From Halalkalibacter oceani (GTDB lineage: Bacteria; Bacillota; Bacilli; Bacillales; Bacillaceae_D): a stretch of 43,369 bases of DNA. The notes beneath the pieces were generated by a model, which worked only from the letters and a program-made list of their open reading frames with translations, made no database searches and was not told the DNA's origin. Both the position numbers and the translations under genes were made by a program. The DNA lies in contig NZ_JAMBOL010000027.1 of the NCBI RefSeq assembly GCF_023715605.1, positions 1-43,369 on the forward strand. Direction: 5' to 3'. Below, piece after piece: positions 25,835-33,966 of this stretch (position 1 is its first letter; every line of letters begins with the position of its first letter).

Positions 25835-26240
25835 GATTTTACGTACATTTGAGAACCGTTTGAACCAATCCACAAGATTGATTAGTCAACTTGAAGACTG
25901 GCTTGAAGGAACACTCCCGAACTATAAACAGGCCCTTGGAAAGGTTACAGAAATTTTGGGCAAGAACGTCACAAAGGAAGGAGCTGACGAAACGATCCAA
26001 GAAAAGCTCAGTTACTCGCTAGACTATTTAAAAGAAAATGAAAGTCATTTTTGGGAACAGGCCGAAAAAAACTTAAAATGGGCGGATTTCGAAGATATGG
26101 ATACAGAAGATTATATAGATCCACTCAGTGCAAAATTCGAAGAGTGGGAAGAATCATATAAGAAAATAGAAAAGGTGCATGGAATTATCTGGGCTCAGAT
26201 CACAATGAACCCAGATAAGTTTAAACCAAAACAAAAATAA
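25770..26240 (+). CDS. hypothetical coiled-coil protein, 156 aa
   Basis: The frame is open from 25761 (GTG); the ATG at 25770 is used here, overlapping the previous gene by 65 bp, and neither start has a good RBS. A TTG near 25818 is another option. From residue about 20 the product is clearly protein-like: FENRLNQSTRLISQLEDWLEG, then acidic helices with many W and E. Lack of an RBS and the deep overlap suggest a frameshifted continuation of the 25415 gene or coupled translation. Function unknown. Confidence 0.5.
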   Translation: MKKPREWISYESILELKVSRSEILRTFENRLNQSTRLISQLEDWLEGTLPNYKQALGKVTEILGKNVTKEGADETIQEKLSYSLDYLKENESHFWEQAEKNLKWADFEDMDTEDYIDPLSAKFEEWEESYKKIEKVHGIIWAQITMNPDKFKPKQK

Positions 26241-26753
26241 GGAACTAAAGAAGAGCTTATGTTGAACAAGGCCTTTTCTATCTCAAATCAAAAATTAAAC
26301 AACATTTTAAACCACGCACTACATGTAGTGCGTGGTATGCTTGATTGAGGTTGAATATTTAAGTAACTTTATTGTCATTATACAATTAGAACTTTTCTGT
26401 CTCATTTCTCAAGATAACTTTTGTTTTTGAGACATAAAATATTTATTCACTTTGGTTCCGATAATGTATCTTATGTAAACTAACAAATTAAAGCGGTGAA
26501 GCGTTAAATAATTAAACTCTTCCCTTCCTGTCCGTTGAAGCAATGGTGATGACATGACGTCCTTTTTTGAAGCAATTATGATGACATTGACCGTTATGTA
26601 TACACTTTTACTTCATTTTTTCGGTATGTCACCACAATTATTTCGTCGTCCGCTTCTTTATTGTCCTTTGTCCAATGTTGAAACATCCTATATACAATAT
26701 CCATTAATCATATCAAGGTTCCCTATACACGAAAGAAATACTCAATTAGATCA
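26241..26753. other. 513-bp intergenic region with a perfect palindrome
   Basis: No supported gene. The notable element is a perfect 26-bp palindrome at 26311-26336 (half-site ACCACGCACTACA), not followed by a T-run on the plus strand. A plus-strand ORF (26554-26814) lacks an RBS and overlaps the minus-strand gene, so it was not called. Confidence 0.6.
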
Positions 26754-27176
26754 CTATCTACATCTCGCCCTCTTCCCGTTAATCGATATATCTTTTCCTA
26801 ATGACACGGCATAATAGTCTTCTCCATTATGTTCGATACGAGTAGCATTCCACCGAGAATAATCTCCCTCATCCTCCAGGATCTCGATGGAATCTCCAGA
26901 AGTAAAATATGTACCGCTTTCAAATTCATAACGTCCGTCTGAATTATGCCTTAATATGCCTTCATCTCTTATTGGCTTTTCTAAATATCGAATATTTCTT
27001 ACGACGTCGTCCATTTTATTAAGCATTATTCTACATTCATCAGTATACATATTGTTGTCTGGTGAATGGTCATAAATGATATCCTCACCATCATATCCAA
27101 ATTTATCTACTATTTTTTTGATTTCGCTTTGTAAATTACGAATTTCATCAAAAGCCTCTTTGCCAGTATAGCTCAT
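26754..27176 (-). CDS. DUF5348-like protein, 140 aa
   Basis: Start is the ATG at 27176, with AGGAGGA 8 nt upstream on the minus strand; 16 more in-frame codons upstream precede the RBS. The N-terminal half is helical (EAFDEIRNLQSEIKKIVDKFGYDG). The C-terminal half (about 90-140) has the small SH3-like layout YEFESGTYFTSGDSIEIL, W-N-A-T-R-I-E-H, GEDYYAVSL that I associate with DUF5348, a family of unknown function in Firmicutes mobile elements. Family call from memory of the pattern. Confidence 0.6.
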   Translation of the reverse strand: MSYTGKEAFDEIRNLQSEIKKIVDKFGYDGEDIIYDHSPDNNMYTDECRIMLNKMDDVVRNIRYLEKPIRDEGILRHNSDGRYEFESGTYFTSGDSIEILEDEGDYSRWNATRIEHNGEDYYAVSLGKDISINGKRARCR

Positions 27177-27478
27177 ATTTTCTTTCCTCCTATATATAAT
27201 TGTTAATTGAATCTTATACTGCAATCTATATCTACGTATGTTCTATTCTATTTAGCGCTATCATTTACCTTCAAAATACTTTTATTAACTCTCATAAATC
27301 AAAATTATTGAAAATGTAAGTCTTTCACTCGACTGTCACTATCCAATATGACTGGTCTATATAAAAGCGCATGCCGTTCTTGAAGATTGGGACCCTCTCA
27401 CTATCAATGGAGGTCTCCCCTCTCCACTTTATATCTAGTCATTAATATGCCACTTCTAGCTTCTTATATTATCACTTA
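27177..27478. other. intergenic, nothing recognised
   Basis: 302 bp of AT-rich DNA between two minus-strand genes. It should contain the promoter of the DUF5348-like gene; no clear ORF, repeat or strong hairpin was seen. Confidence 0.5.
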
Positions 27479-28249
27479 TTAGTTACCCTTCTCTTTGGAT
27501 TCTACTGCACCTTTATCTACAGGTAAAACTTCTTTAGTGTATTCTACGAATTCTGACAGTGTTTCTGTCATTTCGTTATATTGTTCTATTTGAGTCTGCT
27601 TTAAGTCGTTTTGCTCGTTTAAAATATTTATTTCTTCACGCTGAATAATGATTACTTGTTCTTGTAATTCATTTTGCTGTTTCAACTCTGTAATCATTTC
27701 GCTGAACTGTTGGGTAGTAGATTCGTTAAGATAGAAAGTTAGAAGTACATTAAAGATTGCAATAAAAATTACTATTAATTGGTCCCAACTTACCTTAACT
27801 GTTCCATTAGACCTCTTAGCCGCATGAACAACTAACCCACTAGGTAAATCAGCATAATCTTCCTTAGGACTTAACCCTTCAAGTTGATCCGCAAGTATCT
27901 GTAATCTTAAACTAATAGCGTCAGAAATAACTCTTTTATTTAAAGGCTCAAGTGACTCTACAATTTCCGAAATACCATCTGCTATCTGATTTAATTGCAC
28001 TTTCTGTACTGAATTGCTCAAATGGTCAATCAAGGTGTGCCTTGCGTTAATTATTGGTAAAAGAGCCTCCTCGTAACTATCCATTTCAAAAGTACTCAAC
28101 AATGCTTGTTGAGCTTTTAATGTCTCTATAACGTGTTTTTTTGCCACCTCACTTATTTGATCAATGACCATCGTTGTTTTGCGCAGTTCAAAATCGCTTA
28201 TAGCATTCAAATTCCTTTGAATACTCTTCCATTGTTCTGATGGATGCAC
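27479..28249 (-). CDS. membrane-anchored coiled-coil protein, 256 aa
   Basis: GTG start at 28249 with GGAGGG 5-6 nt upstream on the minus strand. The N-terminal two thirds are helical and soluble (residues 1-155). One membrane helix is near 157-177 (LIVIFIAIFNVLLTFYL), then a Gln/Glu-rich heptad segment (MITELKQQNELQEQVIIIQ) and a short charged tail. This resembles phage/plasmid abortive or immunity proteins in layout, but no family is recognised. Confidence 0.7.
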   Translation of the reverse strand: MHPSEQWKSIQRNLNAISDFELRKTTMVIDQISEVAKKHVIETLKAQQALLSTFEMDSYEEALLPIINARHTLIDHLSNSVQKVQLNQIADGISEIVESLEPLNKRVISDAISLRLQILADQLEGLSPKEDYADLPSGLVVHAAKRSNGTVKVSWDQLIVIFIAIFNVLLTFYLNESTTQQFSEMITELKQQNELQEQVIIIQREEINILNEQNDLKQTQIEQYNEMTETLSEFVEYTKEVLPVDKGAVESKEKGN

Positions 28250-28386
28250 ACAATCCCCTCCCTATTCTTTGTGAAACCGATACCTACAAGATAATCGACT
28301 TTGCTTTACTGGTCCACCTATACTAATATTATAATTAATACTAAAAGCTAATAAAATAAAATTTAATTTGTTGTAAGGAGCTATTA

Positions 28387-28530
28387 TTGAATTCATATCG
28401 CGTTTCCAGAGAGAATTTTTCAGTATTTCAGCCGATTCTAAGGGATCAATCAGATGTTAAAGCTTTTCGTGGTGCTGCTCAAAAAGGAGGAGATATTATT
28501 TTCACCTATGAGCCAGGATGGACAGCATAA
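28387..28530 (+). CDS. possible 47-aa protein
   Basis: TTG start at 28387 with AAGGAG 7-8 nt upstream. Translation MNSYRVSRENFSVFQ... ending FTYEPGWTA is compact and protein-like. It could be a small protein or the surviving end of a larger one. No family recognised. Confidence 0.4.
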   Translation: MNSYRVSRENFSVFQPILRDQSDVKAFRGAAQKGGDIIFTYEPGWTA

Positions 28531-28920
28531 ACTATTCTTTATTCTCAGGGAAAGTCTACAAAGTCGTTCAAGATATAAATCATTAAAATAATCATGTTGT
28601 TTAAAAATGGCCACGATACGAAAGGCAACCTACCGTGCTTTAAACAGCATTAGTTTGAATAAGTAAGTATATATGGAGTCAGCTTTGAAATTAAGCCTGC
28701 TCCATAGATAAGCTGATTTAGTACGCTAAGCTTAAATAACCCTCTCCCCCCTATTTACAACTCCGCAGCGGCTTCATCAAGTTATTAAGTGTGATTGTTT
28801 TTCATGCACTTTGGGAATACCTCAAATTAATATAACTAATGAACATTCACTATTATATTTTTCTAACCTTCCCCTGAATTACTATAATCTTCGTTTCACT
28901 TCTCTCCCCTTGGTTGTTTT
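28531..28920. other. non-coding stretch with two imperfect hairpins
   Basis: No ORF worth calling. TGTTTAAA/TTTAAACA (28598-28646) with an inner CACG/CGTG pairing, and TATGGAG...CTCCATA (28672-28706) with an inner CAGC/GC(C)TG pairing, are the only structures noted. A small RNA or a decayed gene is possible. Confidence 0.4.
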
Positions 28921-28935
28921 CTTGATTTAGAAAAA

Positions 28936-29058
28936 TTCGACGAAGTTTAACTTCGTTAGCATGAAACGTAGTACTAAACTCGACGCACCAATAGATATTA
29001 ACGAATAAACTTCATACGAAGTAATACGAAAAAATTCGTAGTTGTTCGTGACGAAAAA
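28936..29058. repeat. left TTCGT/ACGAA-rich array beside tub locus
   Basis: Several ACGAA or TTCGT words occur in about 120 bp, including the dyad ACGAAGT/ACTTCGT (28940-28956), TACGAA/TTCGTA around an A4 centre, and TTCGTGACGAA. The same word is frequent downstream of tubZ (31160-31535), so the tubulin genes are bracketed by it. Likely protein-binding or origin DNA (inference). Confidence 0.5.
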
Positions 29059-29177
29059 TTTAAGGAACTAACCCTCGAATATAATGTAAATCCTGAAGTA
29101 TAACGAATATTTAGTATCTTATATGTGATTTTAACTTAATTAGCTATCTCATATAACTACTGCTAATTGTGTCATAT

Positions 29178-29255
29178 TTATTGAAGCGATTATTGCCTTA
29201 ATTATTACCTCAGTTATTGCGTCAATATATTACACTGCGGCATTTATTGCGGTGA
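29178..29255 (+). repeat. tubC: tubC centromere, iteron cluster 1
   Basis: Tandem 12-bp units in exact register: TTATTGAAGCGA (29178), TTATTGCCTTAA (29190), TTATTACCTCAG (29202), TTATTGCGTCAA (29214) and a degenerate TATATTACACTG (29226), with an out-of-register TTATTGCGGTGA at 29244. TubR proteins bind arrays of short repeats upstream of tubRZ to build the centromere complex. Confidence 0.75.
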
Positions 29256-29302
29256 TATCTTGTTAGTGTACGATCTTTAATACAAGGAAACAGCGGTAAT
29301 TG

Positions 29303-29331
29303 TTGACAGTCAAACAATGAGAATTTAATAT
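29303..29331 (+). promoter_or_regulatory. promoter of tubRZ
   Basis: Perfect -35 TTGACA (29303-29308) and TAATAT (29326-29331) with 17-bp spacing. It lies between the two iteron clusters, so TubR binding would occlude it: autorepression is expected. Confidence 0.7.
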
Positions 29332-29333
29332 AG

Positions 29334-29424
29334 TTATTAAGGCAATAATTGCCTTAATTATTACGGTAATAGTTTACTATGTTAGGGAGTATTGCGTCAG
29401 TAATTGACGTAATACTTACCGCAT
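29334..29424 (+). repeat. tubC: tubC centromere, iteron cluster 2
   Basis: Units TTATTAAGGCAA (29334), TAATTGCCTTAA (29346), TTATTACGGTAA (29358) are in register, then GTATTGCGTCAG (29389), TAATTGACGTAA (29401) and TACTTACCGCAT (29413). Neighbouring units also form dyads. The cluster lies just downstream of the tubR promoter and ends 26 bp before the start codon. Confidence 0.7.
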
Positions 29425-29450
29425 CATACTCATTAAGGTGGTGATACATA

Positions 29451-29792
29451 TTGGTTAACATTACTGTCGAGAATATCTTCTCTATATTTTTAGAACGATT
29501 AGACGATGAAGGGATTTGGTTTATGCTAGCATTAAGGAGGGCCAGTCAACCTTTATTAAAGGACAAATTAAAAGATGAAGTTAATCGCTTATATCTTGAA
29601 AATAATATGAATGATGGAGATGAGAAATTACTTGTAACATCTAGGTATATCTTAGATAAATATACTGAACGTCTTGTAGGTGCAGGGCTTGTTAATGTTA
29701 CTGAAATTGGTAAGGCGCGACTTTATAGCCTTTCTCAATTAGGTGAAGAATTTTTAGAATTTAATAAAAGAAAAAGAATCGATAATAATTAG
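29451..29792 (+). CDS. tubR: TubR, DNA-binding adaptor of tubulin partition system
   Basis: 113 aa; TTG start with AAGGTGGTG about 8 nt upstream. A winged helix-turn-helix: helical N-terminus (ENIFSIFLERLDDEGIWFMLAL), recognition segment, and the wing GAGLVNVTEIGKARLYSLSQLGEEFLEF, close in pattern to TubR of Bacillus plasmids (CAGYIDETRVG...YTLSDLG). TubR dimers bind the iterons just upstream and link DNA to TubZ filaments. tubZ follows after 11 bp. Confidence 0.85.
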   Translation: MVNITVENIFSIFLERLDDEGIWFMLALRRASQPLLKDKLKDEVNRLYLENNMNDGDEKLLVTSRYILDKYTERLVGAGLVNVTEIGKARLYSLSQLGEEFLEFNKRKRIDNN

Positions 29793-29803
29793 GAGGTTCT
29801 GCA

Positions 29804-31123
29804 ATGATCGTATCCGGGAAAAATGACACACAAGGACTTCAACAGCAATTGCTTCGAGATAGCAACGTTGACATCAGTATGAAGTTTGGCTTTTTAGGTT
29901 TAGGTATGGGTGGCTGCTCTATTGCAGCAGCATGTGCTGACATCGAAATGGCGAAAACCAACTACCGCTTTCCTTATTCAGCTTTACTGGTGAATACAAA
30001 TAAAGTTGATCTCGACAAAATAGAAACTAAGAATTCTTTAATCCGTAAATTGTTGGTCGGAAATGGTAAAGGAGCTGGTCGTAACCCCTCTGTTGGTGAA
30101 CAGATCTTTCGTGAAAATCAGGAGGCTATTAAAAATGAGATTTTAACACAATTTAAAGACTCTGAATTTGTCTGGGTAGTTGCAGGATTAGGTGGTGGGA
30201 CCGGAACAGGAAGCATCATACAAGCTGCACAAACGCTATATAATAATGGTTTCGATAATAAATTTGGGCTTATACTCACCTTACCTCGACTAACTGAAGG
30301 AAAAGTAGTTCTTGATAATGCATTAGAGCAATTACAGACTATTTCTCGTTTAATGGATTCAGCCTTTGGATCGATCATCCTGGTTGATAATAATAAGCTT
30401 TACGGGGATTATACTACTCTGGAACCAAACGCAAGTGTTTCGGATTACCTGAATTTCAGTAATGAGTATGTCGCTGATACGTTACATGAATTGAATATTA
30501 TTACAGCATCCTTTAAACCATATGGGGAATTTCACTTTGACAGCAGTGAATTTGAGAATCTCATTAAGACACCGCGTATTCTACACTTAGCGAAGTTTAG
30601 TTTACCAGCTAATTCAGTTGATACAGATCAAAGTCTTACTTACATTCGCCAGTTGGAAGAATACATACAGAATGGTGTTTTATCTGGGGGTTATCGCTTA
30701 AATAAAGCATCGCGGCTTGCTGTTAGTATTATTACAAATGAAAGTACTTCACAGCGTATTTTCAACTTAACTTTTAGTAATACTATAGAAAAACAGTTAT
30801 TAGAAATAGCTCCTATTGCTAGTGAAAGACCAATTGCTCAATATAAATATAATCTAAAAAATAAGAATGACATATATTTCTATGTTTTACTAGCAGGTTT
30901 GCCACTTCCTACATCTATTAAAGCATTGGTTGAAGAAAATACTAGACTAATTGACTTAGAAAACGCCACAGATGATGAAGATGAAGTGTTCTCTGCTCTG
31001 GCTGGTTATTCTCGGACAAAAGCTAAGAAAATAACAGAGGAAAAAGTCGATCCTTTCAGTACTCTATCTTCATCCTCAAATAATGCAAAAACAAAAAAAC
31101 CTAATCCTTTCGATTTACTTTAA
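29804..31123 (+). CDS. tubZ: TubZ, tubulin/FtsZ-like segregation GTPase
   Basis: 439 aa; ATG at 29804 with AGGAGG upstream. The GTP-binding signature GLGGGTGTG is at residues 128-136, an N-terminal GFLGLGMGG loop at 29-37 and NGKGAGRNP at 87-95. A C-terminal charged tail (SRTKAKKITEEK... to NPFDLL) matches the TubZ region that touches TubR. TubZ polymers treadmill and drag TubR-centromere complexes; in pXO1 and pBtoxis the homologue (RepX/TubZ) is also needed for stable replication. It is followed by a good terminator. Confidence 0.95.
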   Translation: MIVSGKNDTQGLQQQLLRDSNVDISMKFGFLGLGMGGCSIAAACADIEMAKTNYRFPYSALLVNTNKVDLDKIETKNSLIRKLLVGNGKGAGRNPSVGEQIFRENQEAIKNEILTQFKDSEFVWVVAGLGGGTGTGSIIQAAQTLYNNGFDNKFGLILTLPRLTEGKVVLDNALEQLQTISRLMDSAFGSIILVDNNKLYGDYTTLEPNASVSDYLNFSNEYVADTLHELNIITASFKPYGEFHFDSSEFENLIKTPRILHLAKFSLPANSVDTDQSLTYIRQLEEYIQNGVLSGGYRLNKASRLAVSIITNESTSQRIFNLTFSNTIEKQLLEIAPIASERPIAQYKYNLKNKNDIYFYVLLAGLPLPTSIKALVEENTRLIDLENATDDEDEVFSALAGYSRTKAKKITEEKVDPFSTLSSSSNNAKTKKPNPFDLL

Positions 31124-31150
31124 AAAAGACATCTGAGATGTCTTTTTTTG
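31122..31150 (+). terminator. terminator after tubZ
   Basis: AAAAAAGACATCT and AGATGTCTTTTTT are separated by a single G in a tight hairpin with a long T-run; it begins at the tubZ stop codon. Confidence 0.9.
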
Positions 31151-31159
31151 TGAAATGGA

Positions 31160-31535
31160 CAATCTATTGGTTTAACGAATTTTATCAGCTTTTTTCGTCT
31201 TGATTCCTTGCTTCAACGAACATCAACTAGAAAATTCATTTAAATTCGTTTAAAACTTGGTTGAACGAGAAATTTCGGGTTAATTCGTTGGATATAATAT
31301 TTATTACTAAGTGAATCGAATTGAAACGAAGTATTAATAATAGTTATATAGTTTGTATCTGCGTATAACGTAGTAAGATTTCGTTATAATTAGTAATGAA
31401 AAATTATTCGTGTCTTTTCGTTATTTTGGTGGAAAACCTTATAAATTTCCGTGTTTTGTGGTACGATATCATAAGTTATACTATGATTTCGTGAATTTGA
31501 TACGAATTGTTTCGGTTCGATGAATTTCGTGATGA
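31160..31535. repeat. right TTCGT/ACGAA-rich array, putative origin or tubY operator
   Basis: About a dozen ACGAA/TTCGT words are spread over 375 bp of AT-rich DNA between tubZ and tubY, in both orientations and irregular spacing. A dyad ATCATA...TATGAT at about 31469-31489 overlaps a TATACT -10-like hexamer, as expected for a MerR-type operator. No ORF is present. Confidence 0.5.
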
Positions 31536-31550
31536 TTGGAGGCGTTGTAT

Positions 31551-32417
31551 TTGAATGAAAGAAAGATTATCCCGAATGAAGACGATATATATGTCAAAAT
31601 TGAATCTGATTTGCAGTATGATAACTTATATAATTTAATCATTGAAAGGGATCAGCTTAAAACTGAACTTTTTGACAGTGGATTTCTTTCCCATCTTGAG
31701 AAAGATATGCATAGGTGGTACAGCGTCCAGGAGGCAGGCAGGATTTTAGGAGGAGACAAGCCGATACCTCCAAGTTCACTATCTTATTATATTGATAGTT
31801 TAGAGGAATATATCATTCCAGATGATGCTCCCTCAAATAGTTACATTCGGCTTAATTATTTGTCTTTAGTAAAACTAAAAATGGTATGGCTGTTAAAAGA
31901 TGAGTTTAGACTGAAAGGGTTAAAAGCAGAACTCGGTATTACCGGAAATCCTAAAAATGTTATAAAGGAAACAAAAGAAAGTAGTAGTAATAGGGACAGG
32001 GAATTAGCTGATGCCTTCGAAAAGATCGAACGCTTAGAAACGGTGAGCCAAACGTTATTGGGCTTATTGCTTGAAAAAGGTGAGAATGATCAGCTTCAAC
32101 TAAAGCAACCACTTCAACAACTGTTAAATCAAAATAATTTAATAGAAGAGCAATCTTCAGTGCTGAAAAAATTAGAAGATCAAAACAATGTGTTAAAGGA
32201 AATACAAGAAAAACAACAACAGCAAGAAAAAGAATCAAACAAACGTATTATTGAGAGTGAGAAAAAAGTTAATTCTCTAGCAGAGATCTTCAGACTTAGA
32301 AAGCAAGCTGAAGAAGAATGGGATAAATTAAGTCTACTTACTAAAATTACGAAAAACCGGACAGACTTCATAGAAAGTTGGATTAATAAACATTCAAATA
32401 AGGACAATAAAGAGTAG
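31551..32417 (+). CDS. tubY: TubY-like MerR-type DNA-binding coiled-coil protein
   Basis: TTG at 31551 chosen: GGAGG (31538-31542) is 8 nt upstream, while TTGs at 31536 and 31545 overlap or abut it; 288 aa. Residues about 45-125 form a MerR-like winged helix (WYSVQEAGRILGG, SSLSYYIDSLEEYI, RLNYLSLVKLKMVWLLKDEF). From about 145 a long Q/E/K-rich coiled coil runs to residue 245, then a basic C-terminus. This is the layout of TubY, the fourth component of tubCRZY partition systems described in a C. botulinum phage and Bacillus plasmids, where it modulates TubZ and tub expression. Confidence 0.75.
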   Translation: MNERKIIPNEDDIYVKIESDLQYDNLYNLIIERDQLKTELFDSGFLSHLEKDMHRWYSVQEAGRILGGDKPIPPSSLSYYIDSLEEYIIPDDAPSNSYIRLNYLSLVKLKMVWLLKDEFRLKGLKAELGITGNPKNVIKETKESSSNRDRELADAFEKIERLETVSQTLLGLLLEKGENDQLQLKQPLQQLLNQNNLIEEQSSVLKKLEDQNNVLKEIQEKQQQQEKESNKRIIESEKKVNSLAEIFRLRKQAEEEWDKLSLLTKITKNRTDFIESWINKHSNKDNKE

Positions 32418-32452
32418 TACGTTTTTATGCAGTGTAAGAAAACTTATATATT

Positions 32453-32484
32453 TAGCACTTACTATAAAGTAAGTGCTATTTTAG
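32453..32484 (+). terminator. terminator after tubY
   Basis: TAGCACTTACT (32453-32463) pairs with AGTAAGTGCTA (32468-32478) around ATAA; TTTTAG follows. Confidence 0.8.
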
Positions 32485-32548
32485 TGTCAGCTGACCAAGG
32501 AAAAGTAATTTACTTCTTTTACAGTCAAACCTGAGGGCTAAGATGGTT

Positions 32549-33781
32549 TCATTTGTAGTGTCCACCGATCTTATTTGCTCTTTCCCTTGCCTGGCCTGAA
32601 GGAAGTAAAGATGAGGCCCGTAGAATGGCTGTTTCACCGTAGCGGCCCTTTATGCTGTCCATTGTTGAACCTATTTTTAAGAGACGATCTCTATTCTCTT
32701 CGAAGAGACTAAGTTGTATGACACGATCTGTTTGTAGTTTATCCAAGGTGACTCCAAGTCGCCTTACAGGTAAACCATCCCAAAAGCTATCGAATAGTTT
32801 GATAATGTATTTGTACATTTCCATTGTTACATTTGTAGCAACGGGCATAGTGGTTTGACGATGGAAGCCGGTACGGAGTTCATAATTTGCACCTGATACA
32901 CTCAATGAAACTGTTTTTCCCATTACATGAGAACGACGTGCACGGCTGCATACCTCCTCACAAAGTTCCAGCAAAACGACCTGGATATCCTGCCGAGTTG
33001 TATAATCACAAGGAAGTGTCATCCCATGGCCTATGGCCTTTTGACTCTCATGTGAATGAATGGAAACTGGGGAATAATCAATACCGTTGGCCGTCATCCA
33101 AAGGACATGACCATTGATGCCCCATCTCCTTTTAAGTCGTTCAACTGGACAGGTGGCTAAATGGCCAATCGTCCGAATAGCTATATTACGTAAATGCTGC
33201 TCCATGCGAGAGCCAACCCCAAACATTGACCCGACTGGTAAGGGCCACAGCTGCTCTTCAAGATTGTCTTTTTTTAGCCAGAAAATTCCGCTTTTGCTCT
33301 TTTTAGCAAAGTTATCGCAGGCCATTTTCGCTAAGACTTTATTTTCACCAATCCCAACTCTAGCTCGGACCTGATATCTTTCCCAGATCGCAGCTTTAAT
33401 CATTTCTGCAATGTCATATGGTGAACCAAATAGCTTTTGACTCCCCGTCACGTCCATGAATTGCTCATCAATAGAGTAAGGCTCGACCAATGGTGTGAAA
33501 TTTTCAAGTATCGCTGTGATTCCGGTGGCGACTTTAACATAATCCTCCATGCGGGGCGGAACAATGACCGCTTCTGGGCACTTTTTTTGTGCTTCCCACA
33601 ACCGGTCCGCATTTTTGACGCCTCTTTGCTTAGCCAGGGGGCAGGCAGCCAGCACAATTCCTGATCGACGCTTGGGATCACCCGCGACAATAATAGGTTT
33701 ATTGGTCAATCGGATATCTCGTGCTTTTTCAACGGAAGCATAAAAACTTTGCATATCCACTAGAAAGATTATTTTTTTCAT
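32549..33781 (-). CDS. uvrX: Y-family translesion DNA polymerase, UvrX type
   Basis: 410 aa, full length for Bacillus UvrX/YqjW-type polymerases. Catalytic residues: D9 in FLVDMQSFYASVE and SIDE at 103-106 (YSIDEQFMDVT). A helix-hairpin-helix region contains MFGVGSRMEQHLRNIAI, and a clamp-binding QLSLF is at 356-360. It copies past damaged bases. Two LexA-type boxes lie directly upstream on the minus strand, so it should be SOS-induced. Often carried by plasmids and prophages (for example SPbeta). The usual YolD-type partner gene is not seen here; only a 33-aa ORF lies upstream. Confidence 0.93.
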   Translation of the reverse strand: MKKIIFLVDMQSFYASVEKARDIRLTNKPIIVAGDPKRRSGIVLAACPLAKQRGVKNADRLWEAQKKCPEAVIVPPRMEDYVKVATGITAILENFTPLVEPYSIDEQFMDVTGSQKLFGSPYDIAEMIKAAIWERYQVRARVGIGENKVLAKMACDNFAKKSKSGIFWLKKDNLEEQLWPLPVGSMFGVGSRMEQHLRNIAIRTIGHLATCPVERLKRRWGINGHVLWMTANGIDYSPVSIHSHESQKAIGHGMTLPCDYTTRQDIQVVLLELCEEVCSRARRSHVMGKTVSLSVSGANYELRTGFHRQTTMPVATNVTMEMYKYIIKLFDSFWDGLPVRRLGVTLDKLQTDRVIQLSLFEENRDRLLKIGSTMDSIKGRYGETAILRASSLLPSGQARERANKIGGHYK

Positions 33782-33798
33782 TTCTTACACCCCTAATA

Positions 33799-33812
33799 AG
33801 AACATATATTCT
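33799..33812 (-). promoter_or_regulatory. LexA (SOS) box, proximal
   Basis: AGAACATATATTCT is a palindrome close to the Bacillus consensus CGAACnnnnGTTCG, 18 bp upstream of the uvrX start. Confidence 0.7.
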
Positions 33813-33825
33813 GTTTTATTATATG

Positions 33826-33839
33826 CGAATATACGTTCG
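33826..33839 (-). promoter_or_regulatory. LexA (SOS) box, distal
   Basis: CGAATATACGTTCG differs from CGAACnnnnGTTCG at one position. Two boxes in tandem suggest tight repression of uvrX. Confidence 0.8.
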
Positions 33840-33849
33840 TAAACAACGC

Positions 33850-33880
33850 GAAAAAAATGGAATTAATGCAATCCATTTTA
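33850..33880 (-). terminator. minus-strand terminator after the 33-aa ORF
   Basis: Read on the minus strand, AAAATGGA and TCCATTTT flank a 10-nt loop and continue in a T-run. It isolates uvrX from the ORF at 33967. Confidence 0.6.
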
Positions 33881-33966
33881 AAAGTGATTAGGTAAATACC
33901 ATAGGAAGAAACGTAAAGTATGGATCTAATTTATCTTATAAAAAGGCACATTGTCTCCTTCACAAA

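Noticed and set aside
26554-26814. Plus-strand ORF of 86 codons
   Set aside because: No RBS, overlaps the end of the better-supported minus-strand DUF5348-like gene, and its composition looks like chance.
29160-29430. Possible CRISPR array at the spaced repeats before tubR
   Set aside because: Units are 12 bp, directly abutting and without spacers; they fit TubR iterons.
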